Assembly (NCBI GenBank): GCA_044227705.1
Contig: JBGAWE010000053.1
Location: 1 to 23,459, forward strand
DNA: 23,459 nt
Origin: JANOQP01 sp044227705
GTDB taxonomy: Bacteria; Bacteroidota; Bacteroidia; Chitinophagales; Saprospiraceae
Reading direction: 5' to 3'
Below are positions 16,501-23,217 of this stretch, in pieces. Below the pieces are notes generated by a model. The model was not told where the DNA came from. It ran no database searches and saw only the letters and a list, made by a program, of their open reading frames with translations. Made by a program: the position numbers and the translations under genes. Within the stretch, counting starts at the first letter, position 1; every line of letters starts with the position of its first letter.

Positions 16501-16718
16501 GGGATGCCGTTGAGGGCGCGCTCGAGGGGGATGATGACGGCTTTCACCATCAGCTCGTTGTTGGCGCCCGGGTACTCGGCCACCACGTTGACCTTCGGCG
16601 GCGAGATCGACGGGAACTGCGTGACCGGCATCTTGACCAGCGCCAGCCCGCCCAGAAAAATGACAATGAGCGATATGACCATCGACAGCACAGGCCGATG
16701 GATGAAGATTTTGAACAT
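13551..16718 (-). CDS. RND efflux permease (HAE1/AcrB family)
   Basis: Inner-membrane proton-driven exporter of 1055 aa with the AcrB layout: TM1 (10-28), a large periplasmic porter domain, TM2-6 (about 342-500), TM7, a second periplasmic domain and TM8-12 ending near 1030. The N-terminus FKIFIHRPVLSMVISLIVIFLGG is typical. In TM4 the proton-relay pair DD of AcrB reads Asp409-Asn410 (GIVVDNAIVVVE), while the partner Lys941 in GLLGKNAVLIVEF is kept. Some natural RND subgroups have Asn there, so this is not proof of inactivity. It lies between the adaptor (24 nt upstream) and the outer-membrane factor (8-bp overlap). Substrates are probably hydrophobic drugs or solvents, inferred from family only. 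Confidence 0.96.
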   Translation of the reverse strand: MFKIFIHRPVLSMVISLIVIFLGGLALVKMPVTQFPSISPPKVNVVAEYPGANNELMVKAVIIPLERALNGIPGMKYMTSDAGNDGEGGIQLIFNIGTDPNVASLNVQNRVASVINKLPPIVVREGVKISREESNMLMYINLFSTDSLADQKFLFNFADINLLSELRRVEGVGFADILGNREYAMRIWLKPDRLQAYKISADEVMEALSAQSLEASPGKTGESSGKRSQAFEYVLKYPGRFTTEEQYRNVVLRATPDGEIIHLKDVANIEFGSSMYDIYSNLNGKPSAAIVLKQSYGSNASEVIKNVKEKLAEIKGASFPKGMDYEISYDVSTFLDASMEKVLHTLVEAFILVGLVVFIFLGDWRSTLIPTIAVPVSLVGTFFFMSMFGITLNLITLFALVLAIGIVVDNAIVVVEAVHAKMEQKNLTASRATEESMHEISGAIIAITLVMAAVFIPVTFMSGPVGIFYRQFSITMATAIILSGLIALTLTPALCAILLRNTHGVPRKKNPLNLLLDKFNERFNRLSIGYRRILNAIVNRRVVTFGALVLFFLGTWYFNGALPTGFIPSEDQGMFYAVIQTPPGSSLERTNEIAGRLQAVAEEMEDIQSVSRLAGYEILTEGTGSNSGTCLINLKNWSDRKHSVQQVIEEMEEKSMGITGATIEFFQPPAVPGYGAAGGFELRLLDKSGSGDYKKMEQVNNDFVAALQKRPELSSVFSFYSASFPQYMLRIDNEIAQQKGVSIENATNTLSTLLGSNYEISFIKYDRQYKVIVQAGPEYRALPEDILKLYVKNDRDEMVPFSAFMHMEKVYGLSEITRHNLYNSSEISGQAAVGYSSGQAIDAIKQVAEATLPRGFGIDWAGISKDEVGRGNEALYIFLICLTFVYLILSAQYESFILPLVVILSLVTGVFGAFLFLKLAGLENNIYAQVAQVMLIGLLGKNAVLIVEFAVQRHAAGATVFDAAIEGALARFRPILMTSFAFIAGLIPLALATGPGAVGNRTIGTASAGGMFIGTVFGVLIIPGLYYLFGRESERVQYVEEPSEHPLTEPIDVNA

Positions 16719-16742
16719 GATGGGAACTGGTTTGGATGGAGG

Positions 16743-17837
16743 TTACTCGGCTTTGAGCTTGAGTTTTGACAGCACCTCTTTTGGGTTTTCAAACTCGACC
16801 TTGACGTGCTCGTCGTCCTTCACTTTTTGGAGGCCCTCGAGCAGGATCTTGTCGTCCTTCGACAGCCCGCTTTTGACGACGAACAAATCGGGCACCTCGC
16901 CGGTGACCGTGATTTCGCGCGAGTGCGCCACGCCGTCGTCGCCGACCACGAAGACGAATTTTTTGCCCTGAATGTCCCAGGTCGCCTTCTGCGGGATGAT
17001 GAGCGCGTTGCGCACCGGGATGGTCATGAGCACCTTGCCGGTCTCGCCGTTTCGGAGCAGGTTGTCCGTGTTCGGGAAGATGGCGCGGAAGGCGATGTTG
17101 CCCGTTTCGTTGTCGAACTCGCTTTCGATGAGTTCGACCTTGCCCTTGTTTTTGAACGTCTCACCGTTGGCCAGCAGCAATCTGACTTCGTCACCGCCGC
17201 GCGTCCGGGCGTTGGTCTTGTACTCGAGGTACTCGGGTTCGGAGACGTTGAAATAGGCGAACACGCGGGCGTTGTCCGAAAGGCTGGTCAACAGCTCGCC
17301 TTCGTCCACGAGGCTTCCTATTTTTTTCGGCAGGCGGTCGATGTAGCCGTCGAACGGGGCGCGGATGTCGGTGAAACCGAGGTGGACCTGTGCCATCGCA
17401 ACCCCGGCCTTCGCCTGTTCGAGCTTTGCCTGCGCCAGTTTTTGCTCGTTTTTGGAGATGACGTTTTTCTCGGCGAGGGTCGTGGCGTTCTGCAGTTCGA
17501 TCTCGGCCGCGCCGACCTCGGCCTGCGCTTTTTGCAGCTCGGCCTCGTAGAGGTTGGGCATGATTTTGAAAAGCAGCTGGCCGGCCTTCACGAACTGGCC
17601 TTCCTCCACGAAGGTTTTTTGCAAAAAGCCCTTTTCCTGAGCACGGATTTCGATGTTGCGCACGGAGCGGATTTGGGCGACGTACTCCTTGGTGAACGCC
17701 GTGTCCATCAGGAGCGGGGAGGTGGTGGAAAATTTGACGGCCTCTTCGGTTTGCGGATTGGCGTCGGCGGTTGCGGTGGTGCAGCCTTGAAGGACTGCCA
17801 GGGCAAGCGGCCCCGCCACCAGAATCGTTCTGATCAT
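16743..17837 (-). CDS. RND efflux periplasmic adaptor lipoprotein (AcrA/MexA family)
   Basis: Membrane-fusion protein joining the permease to the outer-membrane factor. The start at 17837 is chosen because it gives a lipoprotein signal MIRTILVAGPLALAVLQGC with Cys19 as the lipidated residue; upstream in-frame codons are not family-like. The 364-aa mature order is a first lipoyl/barrel strand (ITEI-like RNIEIRAQEKGFLQKTFVEEGQFVKAGQLLFKI), an alpha-helical hairpin rich in Ala/Gln/Glu/Lys (EAELQKAQAEVGAAEIELQNATTLAEKNVISKNEQKLAQAKLEQ), the second lipoyl half (IRAPFDGYIDRLPKKIGSLV), then beta-barrel and membrane-proximal domains. It is the first gene of the three-gene pump operon. No regulator gene is adjacent except the OxyR and small-protein genes further upstream. 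Confidence 0.95.
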   Translation of the reverse strand: MIRTILVAGPLALAVLQGCTTATADANPQTEEAVKFSTTSPLLMDTAFTKEYVAQIRSVRNIEIRAQEKGFLQKTFVEEGQFVKAGQLLFKIMPNLYEAELQKAQAEVGAAEIELQNATTLAEKNVISKNEQKLAQAKLEQAKAGVAMAQVHLGFTDIRAPFDGYIDRLPKKIGSLVDEGELLTSLSDNARVFAYFNVSEPEYLEYKTNARTRGGDEVRLLLANGETFKNKGKVELIESEFDNETGNIAFRAIFPNTDNLLRNGETGKVLMTIPVRNALIIPQKATWDIQGKKFVFVVGDDGVAHSREITVTGEVPDLFVVKSGLSKDDKILLEGLQKVKDDEHVKVEFENPKEVLSKLKLKAE

Positions 17838-17948
17838 AAGATTTTGAATGGAAAGTTTGAGTTCAATGGCACGCAAAAAGGCATACGGCGCATCGTCGAA
17901 AACGACCACGCACATGCCGGGCCAGCCGAACCGGCCGACCAAAACGAA

Positions 17949-17971
17949 CGCCCTTCTCGGGAAACAGGGCG
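17949..17971 (-). terminator. Weak hairpin after the small acidic protein gene
   Basis: CGCCCT/AGGGCG arms with an 11-nt loop lie 8 nt beyond the stop codon on the minus strand and are followed by TTCGTTTT. This could partly separate the small gene from the pump operon, whose start lies 112 nt further on. Confidence 0.35.
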
Positions 17972-17978
17972 GGAAAAC

Positions 17979-18335
17979 TTAAATTCGGAAAACCTGATTC
18001 AACAGGAAAATGGGCACCGAACGCCACACAAAGGGCGCGTTCGCCGTGGCCAGAAAAGGAAGGATGGCTAAAACCTCCGGCCGGAACCCATCGGAGGGGT
18101 TTTCGCGGACCAATCCGTTGCCGCCAGAAAAGCCCTCGTCGTCGTCGTCGCGATCGTCCAGGTTGTCTTCTTCAATGCAAAAAATGGAGTCATTGATTGC
18201 CCCGGCGTCCGCATCATTGATGCAAAACCCCTGCCCCCATGCCGAGTCCGTCCGGGAAGGTTTCCCGGGAGCCGCTTGTAGCGGACTCCAGAAGCTCCAA
18301 AAAAGGAGAAGTGTGAAAAAAAACAGGCGTTGCAT
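17979..18335 (-). CDS. Small secreted or membrane acidic protein, unknown family
   Basis: A 118-aa protein I do not recognise. It begins with a strong signal sequence (MQRLFFFTLLLFWSFWSPLQAAPG, likely cleavage after residue 22). It then has a region with two cysteines (Cys38, Cys53) and a dense acidic stretch EEDNLDDRDDDDE (55-67), and ends with a hydrophobic segment (about 88-118, PEVLAILPFLATANAPFVWRSVPIFLLNQVF) that could sit in a membrane. An exact TAnnTTTG box 11 nt upstream of the ATG supports a real gene. It lies between oxyR and the efflux operon on the same strand and may be read with either. The acidic run might bind a divalent cation, but that is only a guess. Confidence 0.65.
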   Translation of the reverse strand: MQRLFFFTLLLFWSFWSPLQAAPGKPSRTDSAWGQGFCINDADAGAINDSIFCIEEDNLDDRDDDDEGFSGGNGLVRENPSDGFRPEVLAILPFLATANAPFVWRSVPIFLLNQVFRI

Positions 18336-18346
18336 TGTAATGGCAG

Positions 18347-18354
18347 CAAAGGTA
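18347..18354 (-). promoter_or_regulatory. Candidate -7 box for the small acidic protein gene
   Basis: TACCTTTG on the minus strand matches TAnnTTTG exactly and lies 11 nt before the start codon at 18335. No convincing -33 TTTG is seen. It supports expression separate from oxyR, which ends 57 nt upstream of it. Confidence 0.5.
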
Positions 18355-18410
18355 GAATGCCTTGAAAGTTCGGTTTTTCAGGCTTCGTGTAAAGAAAACG
18401 CAAAAGCGTG

Positions 18411-19415
18411 TCAGGCCGCCCCCGGCGACCACAAGCCTTGCGCGGCACGGCGCGCTTTTCTTTCCATGGCTTCCGCTGCACCAATCGCCACCACGTTCCC
18501 GCCCGTTTGGGCCAGCACCGCCTGCGGCAGGTTCTCCAAAATGGTCTCCCGCAGCGCGTCGAGCATCTTTTTCTTGGAATAGATGCGCCGCGAGACGAGG
18601 CTGATTTCGCGCACCGGCGCGGGCGGCTGGAAAAACCGGACGCTCTGGATTTGCTCCTCGTCAAGGTCGAGCACGGCGAGCTGCGGCAAAATCGTGATGC
18701 CCGAATGCGCCTCCACGAGCCGCCGCAGGGTTTCGAGGCTGCCCGCCTCGTAACGGACATTGCTCAGCGCGCTCTGCGCTTTTTGCAGTTCGCAAAGGTT
18801 GACGACTTGGTTTCGCAGGCAGTGGCCCTCCTCCAGCAAGACCAGCCGGTTCGGGTCGATGTCTTTGGCCAAGAGGTACCGCTTCCCCAGCACCGAAGGC
18901 TCGTGCGGCGCGTAGGCTGCGAATTCTTCCTGAAAAAGTGGCGTTTCCTGCAGACCGTTTTCGCCCGTCGGCGTGGCGAGGATTGCCCCGTCGAGCAGGT
19001 TTTGTTGCAACAGACGGAGCAAAACCTCCGTCGTGCGCTCGCTCACGGCGAGGTTGACGAGCGGGTGTTTTTCCGAGAAGTTTTTCAAAAAAAGCGGCAG
19101 CAGGTATGGTGCGAGCGTCGGGATGATGCCCAAGCGGAAGTCGCCGGTGATGTGCTCGCGGTGGTCGCGGACGAGCTCGCGCAGGTGGCTGGCTTCCTGC
19201 AAAATGACGCGGGCCTGTGCCGTGATTTCGCGCCCGATGTCGGTCGGGGTGATGGGTTTGCGGCTGCGGTCGAAGATTTTGAGGCCCAGCTCGTCCTCCA
19301 GTTTCTGCACCATCGCGCTCAGCGAAGGCTGCGAGACATGGCAAGCCGCCGCCGCCGCAGAAAACTGGCGGTGCGTGTCGAGGGCGACGATGTATTCGAT
19401 TTGCTGCAAGGTCAT
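18411..19415 (-). CDS. oxyR: Peroxide-sensing LysR-family regulator OxyR
   Basis: Cytoplasmic thiol-switch regulator that activates catalase and other defence genes on oxidation by hydrogen peroxide. The start at 19415 (MTLQQIEYIVAL) is chosen over an in-frame ATG at 19472 because the helix-turn-helix of this family begins there, giving 334 aa. The LysR helix-turn-helix spans residues 1-60 and the effector-binding domain ~90-300. The redox cysteines are conserved and fall at Cys199 and Cys208 in GHCLRNQVVNLC, the same numbering as in E. coli OxyR. It is divergent from katG, with a 160-nt shared region containing an ATAG-N7-CTAT operator half 29 nt before its own start. This suggests autorepression together with katG activation. 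Confidence 0.94.
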   Translation of the reverse strand: MTLQQIEYIVALDTHRQFSAAAAACHVSQPSLSAMVQKLEDELGLKIFDRSRKPITPTDIGREITAQARVILQEASHLRELVRDHREHITGDFRLGIIPTLAPYLLPLFLKNFSEKHPLVNLAVSERTTEVLLRLLQQNLLDGAILATPTGENGLQETPLFQEEFAAYAPHEPSVLGKRYLLAKDIDPNRLVLLEEGHCLRNQVVNLCELQKAQSALSNVRYEAGSLETLRRLVEAHSGITILPQLAVLDLDEEQIQSVRFFQPPAPVREISLVSRRIYSKKKMLDALRETILENLPQAVLAQTGGNVVAIGAAEAMERKARRAAQGLWSPGAA

Positions 19416-19444
19416 CGCGGAGAAGTTTTTGGCAAGGCCGTGAG

Positions 19445-19459
19445 ATAGTTTTTGACTAT
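19445..19459 (+). promoter_or_regulatory. OxyR binding half-site in the oxyR-katG region
   Basis: ATAGTTTTTGACTAT fits ATAG-N7-CTAT exactly, which is half of the OxyR recognition pattern ATAG-N7-CTAT-N7-ATAG-N7-CTAT. It also contains the perfect inverted repeat ATAGT/ACTAT. The second half is degenerate on both sides. It lies between the oxyR start and its candidate -7 box, and 116 nt upstream of the katG start. Confidence 0.7.
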
Positions 19460-19460
19460 G

Positions 19461-19468
19461 CAAACATA
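19461..19468 (-). promoter_or_regulatory. Candidate -7 box for oxyR
   Basis: TATGTTTG on the minus strand matches TAnnTTTG exactly, 45 nt before the oxyR start and adjacent to the OxyR site. OxyR bound there would block initiation, consistent with autorepression. Confidence 0.45.
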
Positions 19469-19482
19469 CCAAAAATCAGCTT

Positions 19483-19490
19483 TACTTATG
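19483..19490 (+). promoter_or_regulatory. Weak candidate -7 box for katG
   Basis: TACTTATG differs from TAnnTTTG by one base. A start site about 7 nt downstream of it would place the OxyR half-site near -45, a position suited to activation. A second weak option, TAATTTTC (19549-19556), would give a leader of only about 10-20 nt. Confidence 0.28.
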
Positions 19491-19575
19491 AAGATGGTCA
19501 GCGTTCCTTCGCCACGGAAGAGGGCAGCTTTACCTTCTTCAACAGCACTAATTTTCAACCAAGCATTTACCAAAA

Positions 19576-21780
19576 ATGGAAAAAAACGAATCAGCCAAAT
19601 GCCCCTTTTCGAGCGGCATTCTGACCCAAATCGCGGGCGGCGGCACCAGCAACCGCGACTGGTGGCCCAACCAATTGAACCTCGGCATCCTGCGCCAGCA
19701 CTCCTCGCTTTCGAACCCGATGGGCGAGGGCTTTGACTATGCCGAGGAGTTTCAATCGCTCGACTTGGCGCAGGTAAAGGCCGACATTTTCGAGTTGATG
19801 ACCACCTCGCAAGACTGGTGGCCCGCCGACTACGGCCACTATGGCCCCTTTTTCATCCGCATGGCGTGGCACAGCGCGGGCACCTACCGCATCGCCGACG
19901 GGCGCGGCGGCGCGGGCACGGGAACGCAGCGTTTCGCCCCGCTCAACTCATGGCCCGACAACGGCAATTTGGACAAGGCCCGTCTGCTCCTCTGGCCCGT
20001 CAAACAGAAATATGGCCGGAAAATCTCGTGGGCCGACCTCATGATTTTGGCCGGAAACTGCGCCCTCGAAAGCATGGGCTTCAAGACTTTCGGCTTTGCC
20101 GGAGGTCGCGAGGACGTGTGGGAGCCGGAAGAGGACATCTACTGGGGCGCGGAGACCGAGTGGCTCGGCGACAAACGCTACACCGGCGACCGCGAGCTGG
20201 AAAACCCGCTGGGAGCCGTGCAAATGGGCCTCATCTACGTCAACCCCGAAGGCCCGAACGGCAACCCCGACCCCGTCGCCGCCGCCCGCGACATCCGCGA
20301 GACCTTCCGCCGCATGGCGATGAACGACGAGGAAACCGTCGCCCTCATCGCGGGCGGCCACACCTTCGGAAAGACGCACGGCGCCGCCGACCCCGGCAAG
20401 TACGTCGGGCGCGAACCCGCCGCCGCGCCCATCGAACAGCTCGGCTTGGGCTGGAAAAACAGCTTCGGCACGGGCAACGCGGGCGACACCATCACCAGCG
20501 GGCTCGAAGGCGCGTGGACGACCACGCCGACCAAATGGAGCAACAACTTCTTCTGGAACCTCTTTGGCTACGAGTGGGAACTCACAAAAAGCCCCGCCGG
20601 GGCGCACCAGTGGAAACCCAAGCACGGCATGGGCGAAGGCACCGTTCCCGACGCGCACGACCCGGCCAAAAAGCACACGCCCGTCATGCTGACGACCGAC
20701 CTCTCGCTGCGTTTTGACCCGGATTATGAGAAGATTTCGCGGCGTTTCATGGAAAACCCGGACGAGTTCGCCGATGCCTTTGCCCGTGCGTGGTTCAAGC
20801 TCACGCACCGCGACATGGGGCCGCGCGCCCGCTATCTCGGCCCTGAAGTGCCCGCCGAGGAACTCATTTGGCAAGACCCCGTCCCGGCGGCGACGCACCC
20901 GCTCGTGGACGCGGACGACATCGAGGATCTGAAGGAAAAAATCCTCGCCTCCGGCCTCTCGGCCGCGGAACTCGTCACGACGGCTTGGGCTTCGGCCTCG
21001 ACGTTCCGGGGTTCCGACAAGCGCGGCGGAGCCAACGGCGGGCGCATCCGCCTCGCCCCGCAGAAGAACTGGAAACTCAACAACCCGGCACGACTGGCCG
21101 AGGTTTTGGGGAAATTGGAGGCCATTCAGGCAACTTTCAACGCGACGCAGACGGACGGGAAGCGCGTTTCCATCGCCGACCTGATTGTGCTGGGCGGCAG
21201 CGCGGCCATTGAAAAAGCGGCGAAAGACGCGGGGCGCAAAGTCAAAGTGCCGTTCGCGCCCGGCCGCGGCGACGCCTCGCAGGAGCAGACCGACGTCGAA
21301 TCCTTCCAAGTGCTGCATCCGCTGGCCGACGGCTTCCGCAACTACGTGATGCCGCAACTGCCCGTCGAGGCCGAAAAACTGCTCCTCGACAAAGCGCAGC
21401 TCCTCACCCTGACGGCACCGGAAATGACCGTTCTCGTCGGCGGCCTGCGCGTGCTCGGCGCGAACTTCGACGGCTCGCAAACGGGCGTGCTCACCAAGCG
21501 CAAGGGCGAGTTGACCAACGACTTTTTCGTCAACCTGCTCGACATGGACACGACGTGGAAGCCGCTCTCCGACGCCCAAGACCTGTTCGAGGGCCGCGAC
21601 CGCCGGACGGGCGATTTGAAATGGATTGGTTCGCGGGTTGACCTCATTTTCGGCTCCAATTCCGAGCTGCGGGCCATTGCCGAGGTGTACGGCTGCGCCG
21701 ACGGCGAGGCGAAATTTGTCAAAGATTTCGTCGCGGCTTGGGTGAAGGTGATGAACCTCGACCGTTTTGATTTGAAGTGA
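19576..21780 (+). CDS. katG: Catalase-peroxidase KatG
   Basis: Haem enzyme of 734 aa that removes hydrogen peroxide by catalase and peroxidase activity. The distal triad is Arg95-Trp98-His99 in RMAWHSAGTYR. The Trp-Tyr-Met adduct residues are Trp98, Tyr221 (GLIYVNPEGP) and Met247 (RETFRRMAM), and Tyr-Met spacing is the same as in M. tuberculosis KatG (26 residues). The proximal haem ligand is His262 in GGHTFGKTHGA. Both the N-terminal active domain and the inactive C-terminal duplicated domain (from about residue 430) are complete. No signal peptide is seen, so it is cytoplasmic. oxyR lies divergently upstream with an OxyR operator half between them, a textbook peroxide-response pair. Confidence 0.98.
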   Translation: MEKNESAKCPFSSGILTQIAGGGTSNRDWWPNQLNLGILRQHSSLSNPMGEGFDYAEEFQSLDLAQVKADIFELMTTSQDWWPADYGHYGPFFIRMAWHSAGTYRIADGRGGAGTGTQRFAPLNSWPDNGNLDKARLLLWPVKQKYGRKISWADLMILAGNCALESMGFKTFGFAGGREDVWEPEEDIYWGAETEWLGDKRYTGDRELENPLGAVQMGLIYVNPEGPNGNPDPVAAARDIRETFRRMAMNDEETVALIAGGHTFGKTHGAADPGKYVGREPAAAPIEQLGLGWKNSFGTGNAGDTITSGLEGAWTTTPTKWSNNFFWNLFGYEWELTKSPAGAHQWKPKHGMGEGTVPDAHDPAKKHTPVMLTTDLSLRFDPDYEKISRRFMENPDEFADAFARAWFKLTHRDMGPRARYLGPEVPAEELIWQDPVPAATHPLVDADDIEDLKEKILASGLSAAELVTTAWASASTFRGSDKRGGANGGRIRLAPQKNWKLNNPARLAEVLGKLEAIQATFNATQTDGKRVSIADLIVLGGSAAIEKAAKDAGRKVKVPFAPGRGDASQEQTDVESFQVLHPLADGFRNYVMPQLPVEAEKLLLDKAQLLTLTAPEMTVLVGGLRVLGANFDGSQTGVLTKRKGELTNDFFVNLLDMDTTWKPLSDAQDLFEGRDRRTGDLKWIGSRVDLIFGSNSELRAIAEVYGCADGEAKFVKDFVAAWVKVMNLDRFDLK

Positions 21781-21788
21781 GCTGGGTT

Positions 21789-21844
21789 TTTGGGCGCAAG
21801 GGACGTAGGTTTTAGCCTAAAAATCGCCGTTTCTTGCGCCCAAA
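21789..21844 (+). promoter_or_regulatory. Leader hairpin upstream of aspartate kinase
   Basis: Arms at 21789-21805 and 21828-21844 form a 17-bp stem in a plus-strand RNA: 12 perfect pairs (TTTGGGCGCAAG/CTTGCGCCCAAA), two G-U pairs and three more pairs. The 22-nt loop contains a smaller TTTTA-GCC-TAAAA hairpin (21810-21822). It starts 8 nt after the katG stop and ends 11 nt before the aspartate kinase ATG. It lacks a T-run, so it could be a katG transcript end, a processing site or a control element for the kinase gene. Confidence 0.6.
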
Positions 21845-21855
21845 CCTATCAGCAG

Positions 21856-23157
21856 ATGCAGGTCTTCAAGTTCGGCGGCGCCAGCGTCAAGGACGCGGAC
21901 GGTGTCCGCAACGTCGCCAAGATTCTCCAAAAATACAAAGGCCAGAAACTTGCCGTCGTCGTTTCCGCGATGGGCAAGATGACGAACGCGCTCGAGGCCG
22001 TCGTCGAAGCTCACGCCCGGCAGACGGGCCAGGCGGCGCGGCTTTTTGATGAAATAAAGGCGCAGCACCTCGCCCTGATGGCCCAGCTTTTCGAGCCGGG
22101 CGACGCAGCCTTTGACCATGTGAACGACCTTTTTGTGGAGGTCGAATGGGTCTTGGAAGAGGCTCCCGACCCCAATTTCGACCGGATGTACGACCAAGTG
22201 GTGAGCGTCGGCGAGCTTGTCTCCACCCGAATCGTGGCCGCCTTCCTCGAAAAATCGGGCCTGCCGACCACTTGGCTCGACGCGCGCGACCTCATTTTCA
22301 CGGATGAAACATGGCGCGAGGGCCGCGTCAACTGGGAGAAGACCCGCGAAAACTGCCTGCGCCTCCTCTCCCCCGCCCTCTCGAAGGGCTTCGCCCTGAC
22401 TCAGGGCTTCATCGGCTCGACCGTCGAGAACCGCACCACGACGCTCGGCCGCGAAGGCTCCGACTACTCCGCCGCGATCCTCTCGCACTGCCTCGACGCG
22501 GAGCGCATGGCCATCTGGAAGGATGTGCCAGGCGTGCTCACGGGCGACCCGCGCCTGTTCGAGAACGTCTCAAAGCTCGACCGGTTGAGCTACCGCGAGG
22601 CCATCGAGATGACCTACTACGGTGCCTCCGTCATACACCCGAAGACCATAAAACCGCTTCAAAACAAAGGAATACCGCTGTTCGTCAAGTCTTTCATCGA
22701 ACCCGAGGCCTCGGGGACGGAAATCTCGGGCGACGTCGAAGGGGTTTATCCGCCGATGGTCATGGTCGAGAAGAACCAGGCCCTTTTGCACATCGCCGTG
22801 CGCGACTACTCGTTCGTCGCCGAGCACCACTTGAGCCACCTCTTCGGGGCGCTGGCGAGGCACCGGCTCATCGTCAACTCGATGCAGAACACGGCCATCA
22901 GCTTCACGGTCGTCGTGCCGGACATCCGCGAACGCATCGAAAAACTGACGGAGGAAATCGGGCGCGACTTCAAGACGGCCATCGAAAGCGGCCTCGAGCT
23001 CATCACCGTCCGCCACCCGAACGAGGAAATCATCCAGTCGATGCGGCGCGGCAAAATCGTCCTGTTCGAGGAGCGGCTGCGCAACACCATCCAGATGGTC
23101 GTCAAGAACGTCCCGCTCATGGAAAGGCGCGAGGTCGACATCCCGAGCCGCAAGTGA
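21856..23157 (+). CDS. lysC: Aspartate kinase (monofunctional)
   Basis: Phosphorylates aspartate as the first step toward lysine, methionine, threonine and diaminopimelate. The start at 21856 (MQVFKFGGASV) is used because the earlier in-frame ATG at 21790 falls inside the leader hairpin and adds no family sequence. The product is 433 aa. The amino-acid kinase domain has the KFGGAS signature (5-10), SVGELVSTRI (117-126), TLGREGSDYSAAIL (196-209) and DVPGVLTGDPR (223-233). A C-terminal regulatory region with ACT-like folds (about 300-433) makes feedback inhibition likely. There is no fused homoserine dehydrogenase. It follows katG on the same strand after 75 nt. Confidence 0.95.
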   Translation: MQVFKFGGASVKDADGVRNVAKILQKYKGQKLAVVVSAMGKMTNALEAVVEAHARQTGQAARLFDEIKAQHLALMAQLFEPGDAAFDHVNDLFVEVEWVLEEAPDPNFDRMYDQVVSVGELVSTRIVAAFLEKSGLPTTWLDARDLIFTDETWREGRVNWEKTRENCLRLLSPALSKGFALTQGFIGSTVENRTTTLGREGSDYSAAILSHCLDAERMAIWKDVPGVLTGDPRLFENVSKLDRLSYREAIEMTYYGASVIHPKTIKPLQNKGIPLFVKSFIEPEASGTEISGDVEGVYPPMVMVEKNQALLHIAVRDYSFVAEHHLSHLFGALARHRLIVNSMQNTAISFTVVVPDIRERIEKLTEEIGRDFKTAIESGLELITVRHPNEEIIQSMRRGKIVLFEERLRNTIQMVVKNVPLMERREVDIPSRK

Positions 23158-23217
23158 CGGTCGCCCTTTTGCCCAAAAAGTTACCCGCCGACCCCCACGG
23201 CACATTTGACGTTGGTC

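Noticed and set aside
19452..19736. Small open frame in the katG leader and 5' end
   Set aside because: It overlaps the katG start in another frame and has no recognisable motif; the region is better explained as a promoter.
21790..21855. Longer N-terminus for aspartate kinase
   Set aside because: The extra 22 codons lie in the leader hairpin, and the kinase family normally begins right at the KFGG strand.
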